The notes below the pieces were generated by a model. It worked only from the letters and a program-made list of their open reading frames with translations, was not told the origin of the DNA and searched no databases. 64,000 bases of DNA from DASUAS01 sp963756895 (GTDB lineage Bacteria > Actinomycetota > Acidimicrobiia > IMCC26256 > DASPTH01), in contig CAVWPI010000007.1 in NCBI GenBank assembly GCA_963756895.1, positions 434,001-498,000 on the forward strand, read 5' to 3'. The position numbers were made by a program, and so were the translations under genes. Shown here piece after piece: positions 8,249-17,919 of this stretch (its first letter is position 1; each line of letters opens with the position of its first letter).

Positions 8249-9346
8249 ATGATCGCCGCCATGCGAGCAGCCATCGTGGAGTCGATTCCGGGACACGCGG
8301 ACATCGGCGACATCGAGATCGACAGTCCAGGCCTCGGCGAGGTGCTCGTTCGCACGGCGGCATCGGGCGTGTGCCACAGCGACCTGCACGCGCTGCACGG
8401 CCACGGAGCCGTGTTCCCGACGCCGTTCGTCCTCGGTCACGAGCCGGCCGGCGTCGTCGAGGCGATCGGGCCGGGTGTGCACAACGTGCGGCCCGGTGAC
8501 CGCGTGGTCGCATGCCTCTCGGTGTACTGCGGTCACTGCGCCAACTGCCTCAGCGGCCGGCCCTACCGCTGCTTCGTCGACGACTACCAACGAACGCCGG
8601 ACGCCCCGACTCGCCTCCGTAGGGGCGACGAACCGGTGCACCAGTTCGTCGGTCTCTCGAGCTTCGCCGAGCAGATGCTCGTCAGCCAGCACCACCTCGT
8701 GCGCATCGACCCGGACTTTCCGCTCTCGCAGGCGTGCTTGCTGGGGTGCGGTGTGCTCACCGGGATGGGTGCCGTGCTGCGTACGGCGAAGGTCACAACC
8801 GGCGCGACCGTCGCCGTCGTCGGATGTGGCGGTGTCGGGCTGGCGGTCATCCAGGGCGCTCGGCTGGCCTACGCCTCACGCATCGTGGCGATCGACGTCG
8901 ACGACGCGAAGCTGGAGCTGGCGCGGCGCTGCGGCGCCACCGACGTCGTCAACGTGGCCGACGCGGACGCCGTCGCCGAGGTGCAGGGACTGGTGCGCGG
9001 CGGTGTCGACTTCGCGTTCGAGGCGATCGGGCGCGCCGAGACCGTCCAACAAGCACTGGGCATGCTCGGCTTCGGCGGTGTCGCCACGGCCGTCGGGATC
9101 ATGGGCCTCGACCAGTCGGTGACGATCACGGGCACCGATCTGCTCCTGGGGAAGACGCTGCAGCAGTCGCTCATGGGTTCCAACAGCTTCGTCGCCGACA
9201 TCCCGCAGCTCGTCGAGCACGCGCTGGCAGGCAGGATCGACCTCGAGGTCATGGTGAGCGAGGAGCACGGCATCGAGGATCTCCCGGAAGTCCTCGACCG
9301 GCTCGAGAACGGACAAGTGCTCGGTCGCGCGGTCATCAACTTCTGA
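8249..9346 (+). CDS. Zinc-dependent alcohol dehydrogenase (medium-chain)
   Basis: A 365-residue MDR-superfamily enzyme that interconverts an alcohol and an aldehyde or ketone with NAD(P). Catalytic zinc ligands lie in SGVCHSDLHALHGHG and VLGHEPAGVV. The structural zinc cysteines lie in CGHCANCLSGRPYRC, and the cofactor motif is VVGCGGVGLAVIQGA. The loop around YQRTPDAPTRLRRGD resembles long-chain, class III-like relatives. ATG 8249 and ATG 8261 are both possible; relatives usually start with MRAA, favouring 8261. It heads a plus-strand run with the 330-aa protein and phosphotransferase (gaps of 31 and -1 bases), so it is likely the first gene of an operon. Confidence 0.9.
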   Translation: MIAAMRAAIVESIPGHADIGDIEIDSPGLGEVLVRTAASGVCHSDLHALHGHGAVFPTPFVLGHEPAGVVEAIGPGVHNVRPGDRVVACLSVYCGHCANCLSGRPYRCFVDDYQRTPDAPTRLRRGDEPVHQFVGLSSFAEQMLVSQHHLVRIDPDFPLSQACLLGCGVLTGMGAVLRTAKVTTGATVAVVGCGGVGLAVIQGARLAYASRIVAIDVDDAKLELARRCGATDVVNVADADAVAEVQGLVRGGVDFAFEAIGRAETVQQALGMLGFGGVATAVGIMGLDQSVTITGTDLLLGKTLQQSLMGSNSFVADIPQLVEHALAGRIDLEVMVSEEHGIEDLPEVLDRLENGQVLGRAVINF

Positions 9347-9377
9347 CCGAGTTCGGATTCGCCAACCCGGGAGACCG

Positions 9378-10370
9378 ATGACGCATCGAATCGACTACGA
9401 GGTTCCGCCCGGGGTCCCGACGGACCACATCGACGGCTTCCACGTTCCGCCGGACGACGACTGGCGCCAGATGGAGTCGAACTGGGTCTGGTTCTTCGTG
9501 CCCGAGCGCAAGCTCGGATGCTGGGCGTACCACTTCATCCGCCCCACGATCGGGCTCGACGCCGGCAGCGTCCAGGTGTGGGACGACACCGTGTGGCACC
9601 ACACGGAGATCCCCTACTACCGCCAGGTGCTCTACGGGCAGCTCCCGGCCGAGCGCGACCTCCACGACTACACGTTCAGCACCGGGTTCCGATGGACGAT
9701 GCTCGAGCCACAGCGCCGCTATCGCATGCGGTACGAGGATGGCGACGCCTGCCGCTTCGACCTGGAGTGGGCCGCGATCATGGAACCCTGGTTGCCGTTC
9801 AAGGGCGACCCCCCGAGGAACACCCACCTCGACCAGTGGGGTCACGTGACGGGTGAGCTCGTGCTGCACGGCGAGTCGATGCGGGTCGACTGCTACGCGA
9901 TGCGCGACCGGTCGTGGCAGATCACCCGCCCGGACGGAGGGAGCACGCCCTACTGGGGTGGCGAGATCAAGAACGGCTGGATGGCAGCGGCGGCCGGTGC
10001 GAGCACGGCGTTCTTCGGTACCAAGTGGCTCGTGCTCGACGGCCACCTGAGCCCGGTCGTCGAGAGCGAGGTCCGACGCGAGCGCGATCGCGAGCACGGC
10101 TTCCTCCGCCGGATCATCATCAACGCCCGCGACGAAGAAGGCCGCGACCTCGAGGCCATCGGTGAATCCGTCAGTCGTCTGATCGCGCCGATCCCAAACT
10201 CGAACGCGGTGTCCGTGAACAGCTTGATGGACTACCGGATCAACGGGATCCAGGCCTGGGGCGACGACCAGGACTCGTGGGGACTCGGCACCTGGGCCGC
10301 GATGCGCCGCAAGCAACAGGGCCTGGTCGACGTGCGCCACACGCCCCAGAACAGCGGCACGGAGGTCTGA
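9378..10370 (+). CDS. Conserved protein of unknown function, beta-rich (possible DUF7064/DUF7065 type)
   Basis: A 330-residue soluble protein with no signal peptide or membrane segment, rich in Trp, Tyr and charged residues (ESNWVWFFVPERKLGCWAY, WDDTVWHHTEIPYY, DRSWQITRP). The layout suggests a two-domain beta-sandwich of the lipocalin/AttH-like kind that accompanies steroid, terpenoid or fatty-acid catabolic genes in actinobacteria. I recall such proteins only as domains of unknown function. Its stop overlaps the phosphotransferase start by one base, so the two are coupled. Function should be treated as unknown; a ligand-binding or isomerase-like role is speculation. Confidence 0.6.
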   Translation: MTHRIDYEVPPGVPTDHIDGFHVPPDDDWRQMESNWVWFFVPERKLGCWAYHFIRPTIGLDAGSVQVWDDTVWHHTEIPYYRQVLYGQLPAERDLHDYTFSTGFRWTMLEPQRRYRMRYEDGDACRFDLEWAAIMEPWLPFKGDPPRNTHLDQWGHVTGELVLHGESMRVDCYAMRDRSWQITRPDGGSTPYWGGEIKNGWMAAAAGASTAFFGTKWLVLDGHLSPVVESEVRRERDREHGFLRRIIINARDEEGRDLEAIGESVSRLIAPIPNSNAVSVNSLMDYRINGIQAWGDDQDSWGLGTWAAMRRKQQGLVDVRHTPQNSGTEV

Positions 10371-11428
10371 TGAAGTTCGACAAGGGCCGCGATTTCGAGC
10401 ACGCCGGCCAGGTGCTCGAACAGTGGTTGTGCCACCGGCTCGGCCTCGCGGGCGCGACGGTGAGCGACCTCGTGCTCCCCGACCGCGCCGGACTGTCGAA
10501 CGAGACGATCCTCTTCCGCGCCGAGCTCGCTGCCGACTCCGATGGCGGCACGACGACGACGACCGAGGACCTCGTCGTCCGGATCAGCCCGGCGCCCGAG
10601 TTCCAGCTGCTGCGCGACACCCTGTTCGAGGAGCAGTACCGCTTGTTGCAGGTGCTCCACGACCAGCAACTTCTGAAGGTCCCGAAGGTGCGCTGGTTCG
10701 AGGACGACCCCGAGTGGTTCGACCGGCCGTTCTTCGTGATGGACCGGGCGCGCGGTCGGGTCCCGATCAGCGAGCCGATCTACAACGCCGAGGGTTGGTT
10801 GTATGACGCGACGCCGGCCCAGCAGCGCACCGCTTGGGAGGGGGCGCTCGATGAGCTCGTCCACATCAACCAGACCCCACCCGATCTCGTGCGCTTCCTC
10901 CCTGGAGGCACGTCCGGGTTCCCCGAGGTGCTCGACGAGATCCGCGCCGAGTACGCCTGGGCGTGTGCCGGGGGCGAGCACCCGATTGTCGACCGCCTGT
11001 GGGAGTGGCTCGACGCGAACGTGCCGTCGTCACCACCCATCGGGCTGTCGTGGGGCGACGCGCGCCTCGGCAACACGATGTTCGACGACGACTTCCAGCT
11101 CGTCGTCGTGATGGACTGGGAGCTGACGTCGCTCGGTACGCCGATCATGGACCTCGGCTGGTGGCTCTTCTTCGACGACGTCCACAGCGAGACCTTCCCC
11201 CGACTCCCCGGCCTGGGCAACCGCCAGGACACCATCGAGCGCTGGGAGCAGGGCACCGGCCTGAGCGCCGACGGCGTCGAGTGGTACGAGATCCTCGCCG
11301 CAATTCGCCTCGCCATACTCGTGATCCGGTCGATGCACTTGATGGGCGTCACCGAACCGCACGACTGGATCCCGTTCACCAAGCTGGCGTACGACCGACT
11401 CGGGTGGAGCGAACCGCCGGCGGATTGA
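10370..11428 (+). CDS. APH/ACAD10-like phosphotransferase family protein
   Basis: A 352-residue protein of the aminoglycoside-phosphotransferase/choline-kinase fold. The nucleotide-binding lobe is at residues 20-110; the catalytic loop reads SWGDARLGNTMF, with Trp in place of the usual His before GD; the metal-binding DWE occurs in VVVMDWELTSLGTPIMDL. In actinobacteria this subgroup usually sits beside acyl-CoA dehydrogenases or steroid genes and may phosphorylate hydroxyacyl-CoA intermediates, as ACAD10/11 do; antibiotic resistance is unlikely. The start ATG overlaps the previous stop (TGATG). Likely the last gene of the plus-strand operon from 8249. Confidence 0.85.
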   Translation: MKFDKGRDFEHAGQVLEQWLCHRLGLAGATVSDLVLPDRAGLSNETILFRAELAADSDGGTTTTTEDLVVRISPAPEFQLLRDTLFEEQYRLLQVLHDQQLLKVPKVRWFEDDPEWFDRPFFVMDRARGRVPISEPIYNAEGWLYDATPAQQRTAWEGALDELVHINQTPPDLVRFLPGGTSGFPEVLDEIRAEYAWACAGGEHPIVDRLWEWLDANVPSSPPIGLSWGDARLGNTMFDDDFQLVVVMDWELTSLGTPIMDLGWWLFFDDVHSETFPRLPGLGNRQDTIERWEQGTGLSADGVEWYEILAAIRLAILVIRSMHLMGVTEPHDWIPFTKLAYDRLGWSEPPAD

Positions 11429-11481
11429 TTCTCGGAAGCTGGGCCTTAGTCATCTAGCTATCGCTGAAAAGGAGTTGGGGA

Positions 11482-13311
<1,830 letters not shown>

Positions 13312-13377
13312 AGCCGTCGATGTTCGACGACGACTTCCGGGACTGCTGCACGTCTGGTTGACGGTGGTTGTGAGTGA

Positions 13378-14274
13378 TCATGCTGCCAGCTCGTTGTCTT
13401 CGAGGCACGGTGGTGAGACGAAGGTGAGCTCGTAGGCGACGGGGCTGAGCTTGCCGAGCGCGCGTTGGCGGCGTCGGCGGTTGTAGGTGTGTTCGATCCA
13501 GGTGATGATCTCGCCGGTGAGTTCGTCGCGGGTGCGCCAACGCGGCCGGCGGTTCAACACGTTCTTCTGCAAGAGCGCGTAGAACGACTCCATCGCGGCG
13601 TTGTCAGCAGCGGCAGCGACGCGTCCCATGGATCCGACGAGCCCGTTCGCCTTCAACGCGGCCCGGAATGCTCGAGATCGGAACTGACCGCCCCGGTCAG
13701 AGTGAACCACGACCGTGCCCTCGGGTCGACGACGTGCGATCGCGCTGCGCAACGCGCGGACCGCGAGCTGTGCGGTCATGCGCGGTCCGAGCGCGTAACC
13801 GACGATCCGGTTCGAGAAGACGTCTTTGATCGAACAGCAGTAGAGCTTGCCCTCGAGGGTCGGATGTTCGGTGATGTCGGTCAGCCACACCATGTCCGGT
13901 GCCGGCGCCGAGAACACGCGCCGGACGAGGTCGTCGTGCACCGCCGGCCCTGGCGTCTTGCCGTGCGCTTTGCGGCCCTGCTTGGTGGTCGTCGACCACA
14001 CCCGCTGGTCGCGACACAGCCGCCAGACCCGTCGTTCGCAGGATCGTTGCCCGGCGGCCTCGAGTTCATCGGCGATGAACCGATACCCGAACTCCGGATC
14101 ATCGGCGTGCACATCGACGATCAGGTTCGTGGTGTGCGCGTCCGCCCAGTCGCGATCCGAACACGGTCGTGCCTGCCACTTGTAGAACGCCTGGGTCGAG
14201 AAGCCGAGCACCCCGCAGGTCAACCGCACGGGGAAGCCCTCGGCGGCCAGGTCGAGGACCAACGGGAACTTCAT
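13378..14274 (-). CDS. IS3-family transposase OrfB (DDE integrase core)
   Basis: A 298-residue transposase with the rve catalytic core. The DDE residues are Asp in MVWLTDITEH, Asp in VVHSDRGGQF and Glu in NAAMESFYALLQKNV, spaced as in IS3/IS150-type enzymes; the C-terminus RRRRQRALGKLSPVAYE is typical. An HTH_21-like N-terminal segment precedes the core. The start ATG overlaps the OrfA stop (AAAATGA), a slippery run where IS3 elements make an OrfAB fusion by -1 frameshifting. The frame is intact and the catalytic residues are kept, so it may still be active. Confidence 0.93.
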   Translation of the reverse strand: MKFPLVLDLAAEGFPVRLTCGVLGFSTQAFYKWQARPCSDRDWADAHTTNLIVDVHADDPEFGYRFIADELEAAGQRSCERRVWRLCRDQRVWSTTTKQGRKAHGKTPGPAVHDDLVRRVFSAPAPDMVWLTDITEHPTLEGKLYCCSIKDVFSNRIVGYALGPRMTAQLAVRALRSAIARRRPEGTVVVHSDRGGQFRSRAFRAALKANGLVGSMGRVAAAADNAAMESFYALLQKNVLNRRPRWRTRDELTGEIITWIEHTYNRRRRQRALGKLSPVAYELTFVSPPCLEDNELAA

Positions 14275-14555
14275 TTTGGGAGCGCATCCTTCGCGAAGTA
14301 CGCGGCGGCGCGACGCAGGATCTCGTTCTCCATCTCCAGGCGACGCTTCTCGCGACGCAGCTGCACGATCTCGGACTGCTCCGCAGTCGTGAGGCCATCC
14401 TTCACGCCGTCGTCGATATCAGCCTGGCGCATCCAACGCCGCACCGACTCTGGCGAGACGTCGAAATCAGCCGCGACCTCCGCCAGGGTCAGATCACCCC
14501 GACGAGCGACCCTGACCACATCACGCTTGAACTCAAACGGGAACTTCTTCGGCAT
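14271..14555 (-). CDS. IS3-family transposase OrfA (helix-turn-helix)
   Basis: About 94 residues from ATG 14555: a helix-turn-helix DNA-binding domain (FKRDVVRVARRGDLTLAEVA, then DVSPESVRRWMRQ) followed by a leucine-zipper-like coiled coil (IVQLRREKRRLEMENEILR). It ends FAKDALPK at the AAAATGA overlap with OrfB. An upstream in-frame ATG at 14591 would add 12 residues that do not look like the family. OrfA binds the terminal repeats and, as part of OrfAB, directs transposition. Confidence 0.88.
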   Translation of the reverse strand: MPKKFPFEFKRDVVRVARRGDLTLAEVAADFDVSPESVRRWMRQADIDDGVKDGLTTAEQSEIVQLRREKRRLEMENEILRRAAAYFAKDALPK

Positions 14556-14621
14556 CGGAACATCCTTCCGGCCCGGCCACGCCGGGCACAAAGAATGTCA
14601 ACCAACCGTGCAGCAGTCCCG

Positions 14622-14968
14622 ACAAACGCAAGAGTACGAAGCGACGCGCGAACCTCTCCGCCGTGCCGCTACTCCACGCGAGCCGTTCCGTTGTGCACTG
14701 CACCAGGCGGCCGCGAACTCAGCAAGGAGTTCAACGCCATGCATGTATCAATCACCAAGCGGTAGCTGGGTGAACTGCGGAGATTGTGCTCGACACTCCC
14801 GACGCTGCGCCGCTTAGGCACATCTCCTCGTTCGTGGCACGTCAGTCGACGCAAGGCGATCGCAGCGGTCATCGAGTTCGAGGTGAGGGCAGGCGGAAGG
14901 GACGTAACGCCATGGACGTGATCACACTGCGTGGACACTGAGCGGTTATTTGCGCAGGTCAGAGTATG
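14622..14968. other. Gene-free stretch between IS3 element and tRNA-Leu
   Basis: About 350 bases with no convincing coding region on either strand, no second inverted-repeat copy of the IS, and no terminator I can support. It is less GC-biased than the surroundings and directly follows the 3' end of the tRNA-Leu, so it may be debris of an inserted element. Confidence 0.4.
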
Positions 14969-15053
14969 TGCCCGGAGAGGGAGTCGAACCCCCACGCTCC
15001 TCGCGGAGCCGGCGGGTTTAAGCCGCCTGCGTCTACCGTTCCGCCACCCGGGC
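14969..15053 (-). tRNA. tRNA-Leu (anticodon TAA)
   Basis: An 85-base class II tRNA. The acceptor GCCCGGG pairs with TCCGGGC (one G-U), the anticodon stem GGCGG/CCGCC encloses CTTAAAC with anticodon TAA, a long variable arm (GGCTCCGCGAGGAGCG) is present and the T loop GGTTCGACTCC is standard. CCA is not encoded. It reads UUA codons, which are rare in such GC-rich genomes. tRNA 3' ends are common integration sites, and the IS3 and monooxygenase lie on that side. Confidence 0.93.
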
Positions 15054-15098
15054 CAGGTGCCGCGAGGGTAGGCGAGGTGCCGGTTATGGTCGCCCACG

Positions 15099-15824
15099 AT
15101 GCGTCGGTGGCTCGATCGTCTGCTCGATCCCAGCGCACACATCGTGCACCGCTTGCAGGACACCGTGGTCGAGCCGGCGTGGCGCCGGGTCACCGACCTC
15201 GAATCGTTCGTGCCGGTCGGCATCGCGATCGGCGTCGCGGTGGTGCTCGAGGGGACGCTCCCGCACCGAGTGGCGCACCTGCGCTGGGTGTTCGTCGCCG
15301 GCTGCGCGCTCCTGTTCGCGATCTTCGCCCTCGTGAACCCACGGCGGGCCGAGGAGCGACCGCGCCTCGTGCGCGGCTCGACGCTCCTGCTCATCGCGTT
15401 GCTGAGCATCGGCAACATCGTCTCCGGTGCCGCGCTGGTGATCGACCTCGTGAACAGCGAAGGCATCCGGGACCCGAAGGAGCTCCTGCTCACGGGCGGC
15501 GCGATCTGGCTGAGCAACGTGATCGTGTTCTCCCTCTGGTACTGGGAGTTCGACCGCGGTGGTCCGCTCGCACGCGCGCGACGGCCGGAGGCCGCGCTCG
15601 ACTTCCTGTTCCCGCAGATGGACCGGCCCGAACTCGTGCCGGTCGACTGGCAACCCGAGTACATCGACTACCTGTACCTGTCGTTCACGAACGCGATGGC
15701 GTTCAGCCCCACCGACGTGATGCCGCTCTCGCGCTGGGCGAAGGTCACGATGCTCGTGCAGTCGCTCGTGTCCCTGGTGCTGGCCCTGCTCGTGATCGCG
15801 CGGGCGGTCAACATCTTCGACTGA
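15099..15824 (+). CDS. DUF1345 integral membrane protein
   Basis: A 241-residue protein with four or five predicted membrane helices: around residues 38-52, 64-80, 93-112, 130-148 and 215-238. The last part (YLSFTNAMAFSPTDVMPLSR then WAKVTMLVQSLVS) is the conserved stretch of the DUF1345 family, which has no established role. The start codon ATG 15099 lies 45 bases from the tRNA-Leu 5' end and is divergent from it. No partner gene is adjacent. Family call good, function unknown. Confidence 0.8.
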   Translation: MRRWLDRLLDPSAHIVHRLQDTVVEPAWRRVTDLESFVPVGIAIGVAVVLEGTLPHRVAHLRWVFVAGCALLFAIFALVNPRRAEERPRLVRGSTLLLIALLSIGNIVSGAALVIDLVNSEGIRDPKELLLTGGAIWLSNVIVFSLWYWEFDRGGPLARARRPEAALDFLFPQMDRPELVPVDWQPEYIDYLYLSFTNAMAFSPTDVMPLSRWAKVTMLVQSLVSLVLALLVIARAVNIFD

Positions 15825-15946
15825 GCTCCGTCGAGCTGACGTGCGGCGGACCATCCAGTGAATTCACGGGAAACTCGGTGGCTCACCGCGGCAGCGAGCG
15901 CGTTGACTGGTCGAAGACAACGCACCGCCGAAGCTGCGAGGTCGCG

Positions 15947-16120
15947 ATGCACCCCTGGATCGACACCGTCGTCGAACACCCCCCGACCAGTCCCCCGGTC
16001 GACAACCTGCTCCGCGTGTACCTGGGCCAGAGCCACGGCTCGCGCGCGCCCGAGCCCGACGTCCGCTACCCCGCCACCGAAGCCCAGGAGCTGTGGGACT
16101 ACCTGGGCGACTTCGCCTGA
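15947..16120 (+). CDS. Small protein of unknown function (57 aa)
   Basis: An ATG at 15947 opens a 57-residue frame with Pro- and acid-rich composition (TVVEHPPTSPPVDNLLRVYLG; ATEAQELWDYLGDFA). The C-terminus looks like an amphipathic helix. It ends one base before the stop of the convergent amidohydrolase, with no overlap, and the codon pattern fits a GC-rich coding gene. No family recognised; it could be a chance frame. Confidence 0.4.
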   Translation: MHPWIDTVVEHPPTSPPVDNLLRVYLGQSHGSRAPEPDVRYPATEAQELWDYLGDFA

Positions 16121-17191
16121 CTACAGGTTCCAGATGCGGGCGGCGTTGCCCTCGATCATGAGGTCGCGCTCCGCCTCGGGAACACCCTCGAACGTCTCCT
16201 CGATCACCGTCAGCGACTTCGGCCACGTCGACACCGGGTGCGGGTAGTCGCTCGACCACAGCAGGTTCTGCGCGCCGAGCACGTGGCGGAGGTGACGCAC
16301 CGGGTCGGGCTCGTCGATGAACGTCATCGCCAGGTTGCGGTGGTAGTAAAAGCTCGGTAGCTCACCGTCGAGCACCGGGAACTCGTAGCCCTGGCGCAGC
16401 ACCATGTCGTCGAGGAACGCGACGTAGCCCGCCACCCACGCGAGCCCCGGTTCGACGAAGACGATCTTCAGATCGGGGTACCGGGTGAGGATGCCGCTGA
16501 GCAGCCACATGCCGAGCGCTTCGCACGCTGACAGCGGCATGCACGACAACGTCCACGCGAGGCGCGGGGTCGGGTCGCGGTCGGCGAGCTGGTCGAGCGC
16601 GGTGTTGAGCCCGATGTGGCAGCACACGGGGAGCCCGCGGTTCGAGATCGCCGCCCACATCCGGTCGTAGCGCTCGTGGAAGTAGTCGGGCTGTCCCAGC
16701 TCGGCGGGGAACACCGGCAGCTGCAGCGACTTGCCGCCCATCGCCGCGACCCGTTCGATCTCCGCGACCGCGAGGTCGATGTCGTGGATCGGCACCTGGT
16801 ACGTGACGATCAACCGCGACGGGTCGGCCGACGCGAAGTCGTGCAACGTGTCGTTGAACGCCCGCGTCGCCTCTGCGGCGCCGGTCGGGAGCAGGTAGAG
16901 GTACCGGTACGCGCTGACCTCGCAGTAGAGGACCTCGATGTCGACGCCGTCGACGTCCATGTCGCGCAGACGCTCGTGCGGCTCGGCGTAGCCAGGCCGG
17001 TTCCACGACGCGTGACGGATCTCGTTGCCACCCTGGTTGGCCTTGGCCGCGTTGCCACCGAGCATCTCGCGGTACGCCTGCATCAGCGCCGCGTCGTACT
17101 CGTCGTGCAGCCGCGGCGCGAGGTGGGCCTTCACGTCGTCGTGCTGCACGCTCACGTGGGAGTCGGCCGAGATGATCCGTGACGTCGCCAT
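16121..17191 (-). CDS. Amidohydrolase_2-family metal-dependent hydrolase/decarboxylase
   Basis: About 356 residues with a TIM-barrel metal-hydrolase layout: the N-terminal metal motif in ISADSHVS (DxH), VCCHIGLN in mid-barrel, and the C-terminal WSSDYPHPVSTWP with the conserved Asp. Members of this group (PF04909, ACMSD-like) decarboxylate or hydrolyse aromatic and ring-cleavage products. ATG 17191 is chosen over an upstream in-frame ATG at 17242 because the latter would run through the palindrome at 17226-17254 and add 17 residues unlike the family. It is divergent from the TetR-TauD pair, whose regulator probably controls it. Confidence 0.85.
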   Translation of the reverse strand: MATSRIISADSHVSVQHDDVKAHLAPRLHDEYDAALMQAYREMLGGNAAKANQGGNEIRHASWNRPGYAEPHERLRDMDVDGVDIEVLYCEVSAYRYLYLLPTGAAEATRAFNDTLHDFASADPSRLIVTYQVPIHDIDLAVAEIERVAAMGGKSLQLPVFPAELGQPDYFHERYDRMWAAISNRGLPVCCHIGLNTALDQLADRDPTPRLAWTLSCMPLSACEALGMWLLSGILTRYPDLKIVFVEPGLAWVAGYVAFLDDMVLRQGYEFPVLDGELPSFYYHRNLAMTFIDEPDPVRHLRHVLGAQNLLWSSDYPHPVSTWPKSLTVIEETFEGVPEAERDLMIEGNAARIWNL

Positions 17192-17225
17192 CCGTCGATT
17201 CTGCCTCCCGTCCCGTCCGTCCGTC

Positions 17226-17254
17226 TCAATCACTTGATTCAATCAGGTGATTGA
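17226..17254. promoter_or_regulatory. 29-bp near-perfect palindrome, probable TetR operator
   Basis: TCAATCACTTGATT-C-AATCAGGTGATTGA: 13 of 14 arm positions pair around a central C at 17240. It fills most of the 77-base gap between the divergent amidohydrolase and TetR genes and ends 14 bases before the TetR start. Size, symmetry and place fit an autoregulatory TetR operator that also covers the amidohydrolase promoter. Confidence 0.8.
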
Positions 17255-17268
17255 AGTAGGGTCGGCGG

Positions 17269-17919
17269 GTGGCCGTCGCGATCGCCGAACCCACCCAGGT
17301 CCGCCTGCTCGACGCCGCCGAGCGACTCGTGGGCGAGCGCGGGGTCGACGCCGTCTCGCTGCGGGCCATCAACACGGAGGCGGGGAGCAACGTGGCCGCC
17401 GCCCACTACCACTTCGGTTCCAAGGAGGCGCTCGTGCGGGCGGTGCTCGACCGCCGCATGACGGTGCTGGCCGAGGAACGCTTCCGACAGCTCGATGCCC
17501 TCGACCACGCACGCGCGCCTGTCCCCCGCGACGTGGCTGCCGTGTTCGTGCGCCCGCTGTTCGACCTCGCCGCCGATCCCGCGGGAGCCCGGTACGTTCG
17601 CTTCCTCGCCGCGCTCTACCGCGCCGAGGGCGACTGGCTCCCCGTGCTCGACGCCGCGTTCGCGCCCCAGTGGGCGCGCATCGAACCCGTGCTGGCGCGT
17701 GCGGTCCCGCACGTCGACGCGACGCGCCGCGGCATCCGTCTCTCGTTGGCCAGCGAGACGATGCTCCGCATGCTCGCCGACCCCGACCGCTACGCCGGCG
17801 CCCTCGACACCGACGCGTATCGCGACGAGGTGATCGACGTGTTCACCGCGATCGTCACCGGCCCGTCCCGCACCCAGCCGTCCGCACTCCAGCCGTCTGC
17901 AATCCAGGAGGCACCATGA
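17269..17919 (+). CDS. TetR/AcrR-family transcriptional regulator
   Basis: A 216-residue one-component repressor. The N-terminal helix-turn-helix is clear: LLDAAERLVGERGVDAVSLR then HYHFGSKEALVRAVLDRRM. The C-terminal helical ligand domain (about residues 70-200) gives no clue to its effector. Start GTG 17269. Its stop overlaps the TauD start (ATGA), so both come from one transcript; the 29-bp palindrome lies just upstream. Likely self-regulated and also controlling the divergent amidohydrolase, with a pathway substrate or intermediate as inducer. Confidence 0.9.
   Translation: MAVAIAEPTQVRLLDAAERLVGERGVDAVSLRAINTEAGSNVAAAHYHFGSKEALVRAVLDRRMTVLAEERFRQLDALDHARAPVPRDVAAVFVRPLFDLAADPAGARYVRFLAALYRAEGDWLPVLDAAFAPQWARIEPVLARAVPHVDATRRGIRLSLASETMLRMLADPDRYAGALDTDAYRDEVIDVFTAIVTGPSRTQPSALQPSAIQEAP

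Larger units (their letters stand above)
13338..14621 (-). mobile_element. IS3-family insertion sequence with terminal inverted repeats
   Basis: About 1.28 kb. Left end 13339-13362 starts GGGACTGCTGCACG and the complement of the right end 14597-14620 starts identically; 22 of 24 bases match across the ends, with one more matching base outside. It encodes the two overlapping frames of IS3 elements on the minus strand. I could not find a clear target duplication (TCC left, GAC right), so the insertion may be old, rearranged, or slightly mis-sequenced. It lies between the monooxygenase and a tRNA-Leu. Confidence 0.9.

Noticed and set aside
10370..11428. Aminoglycoside resistance gene
   Set aside because: It has the kinase fold, but the HGD motif is altered and the context is catabolic; this subgroup usually acts on CoA-type or small metabolites.
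15825..15946. Promoter or small RNA before the 57-aa frame
   Set aside because: No clear -35/-10 pair or hairpin seen.
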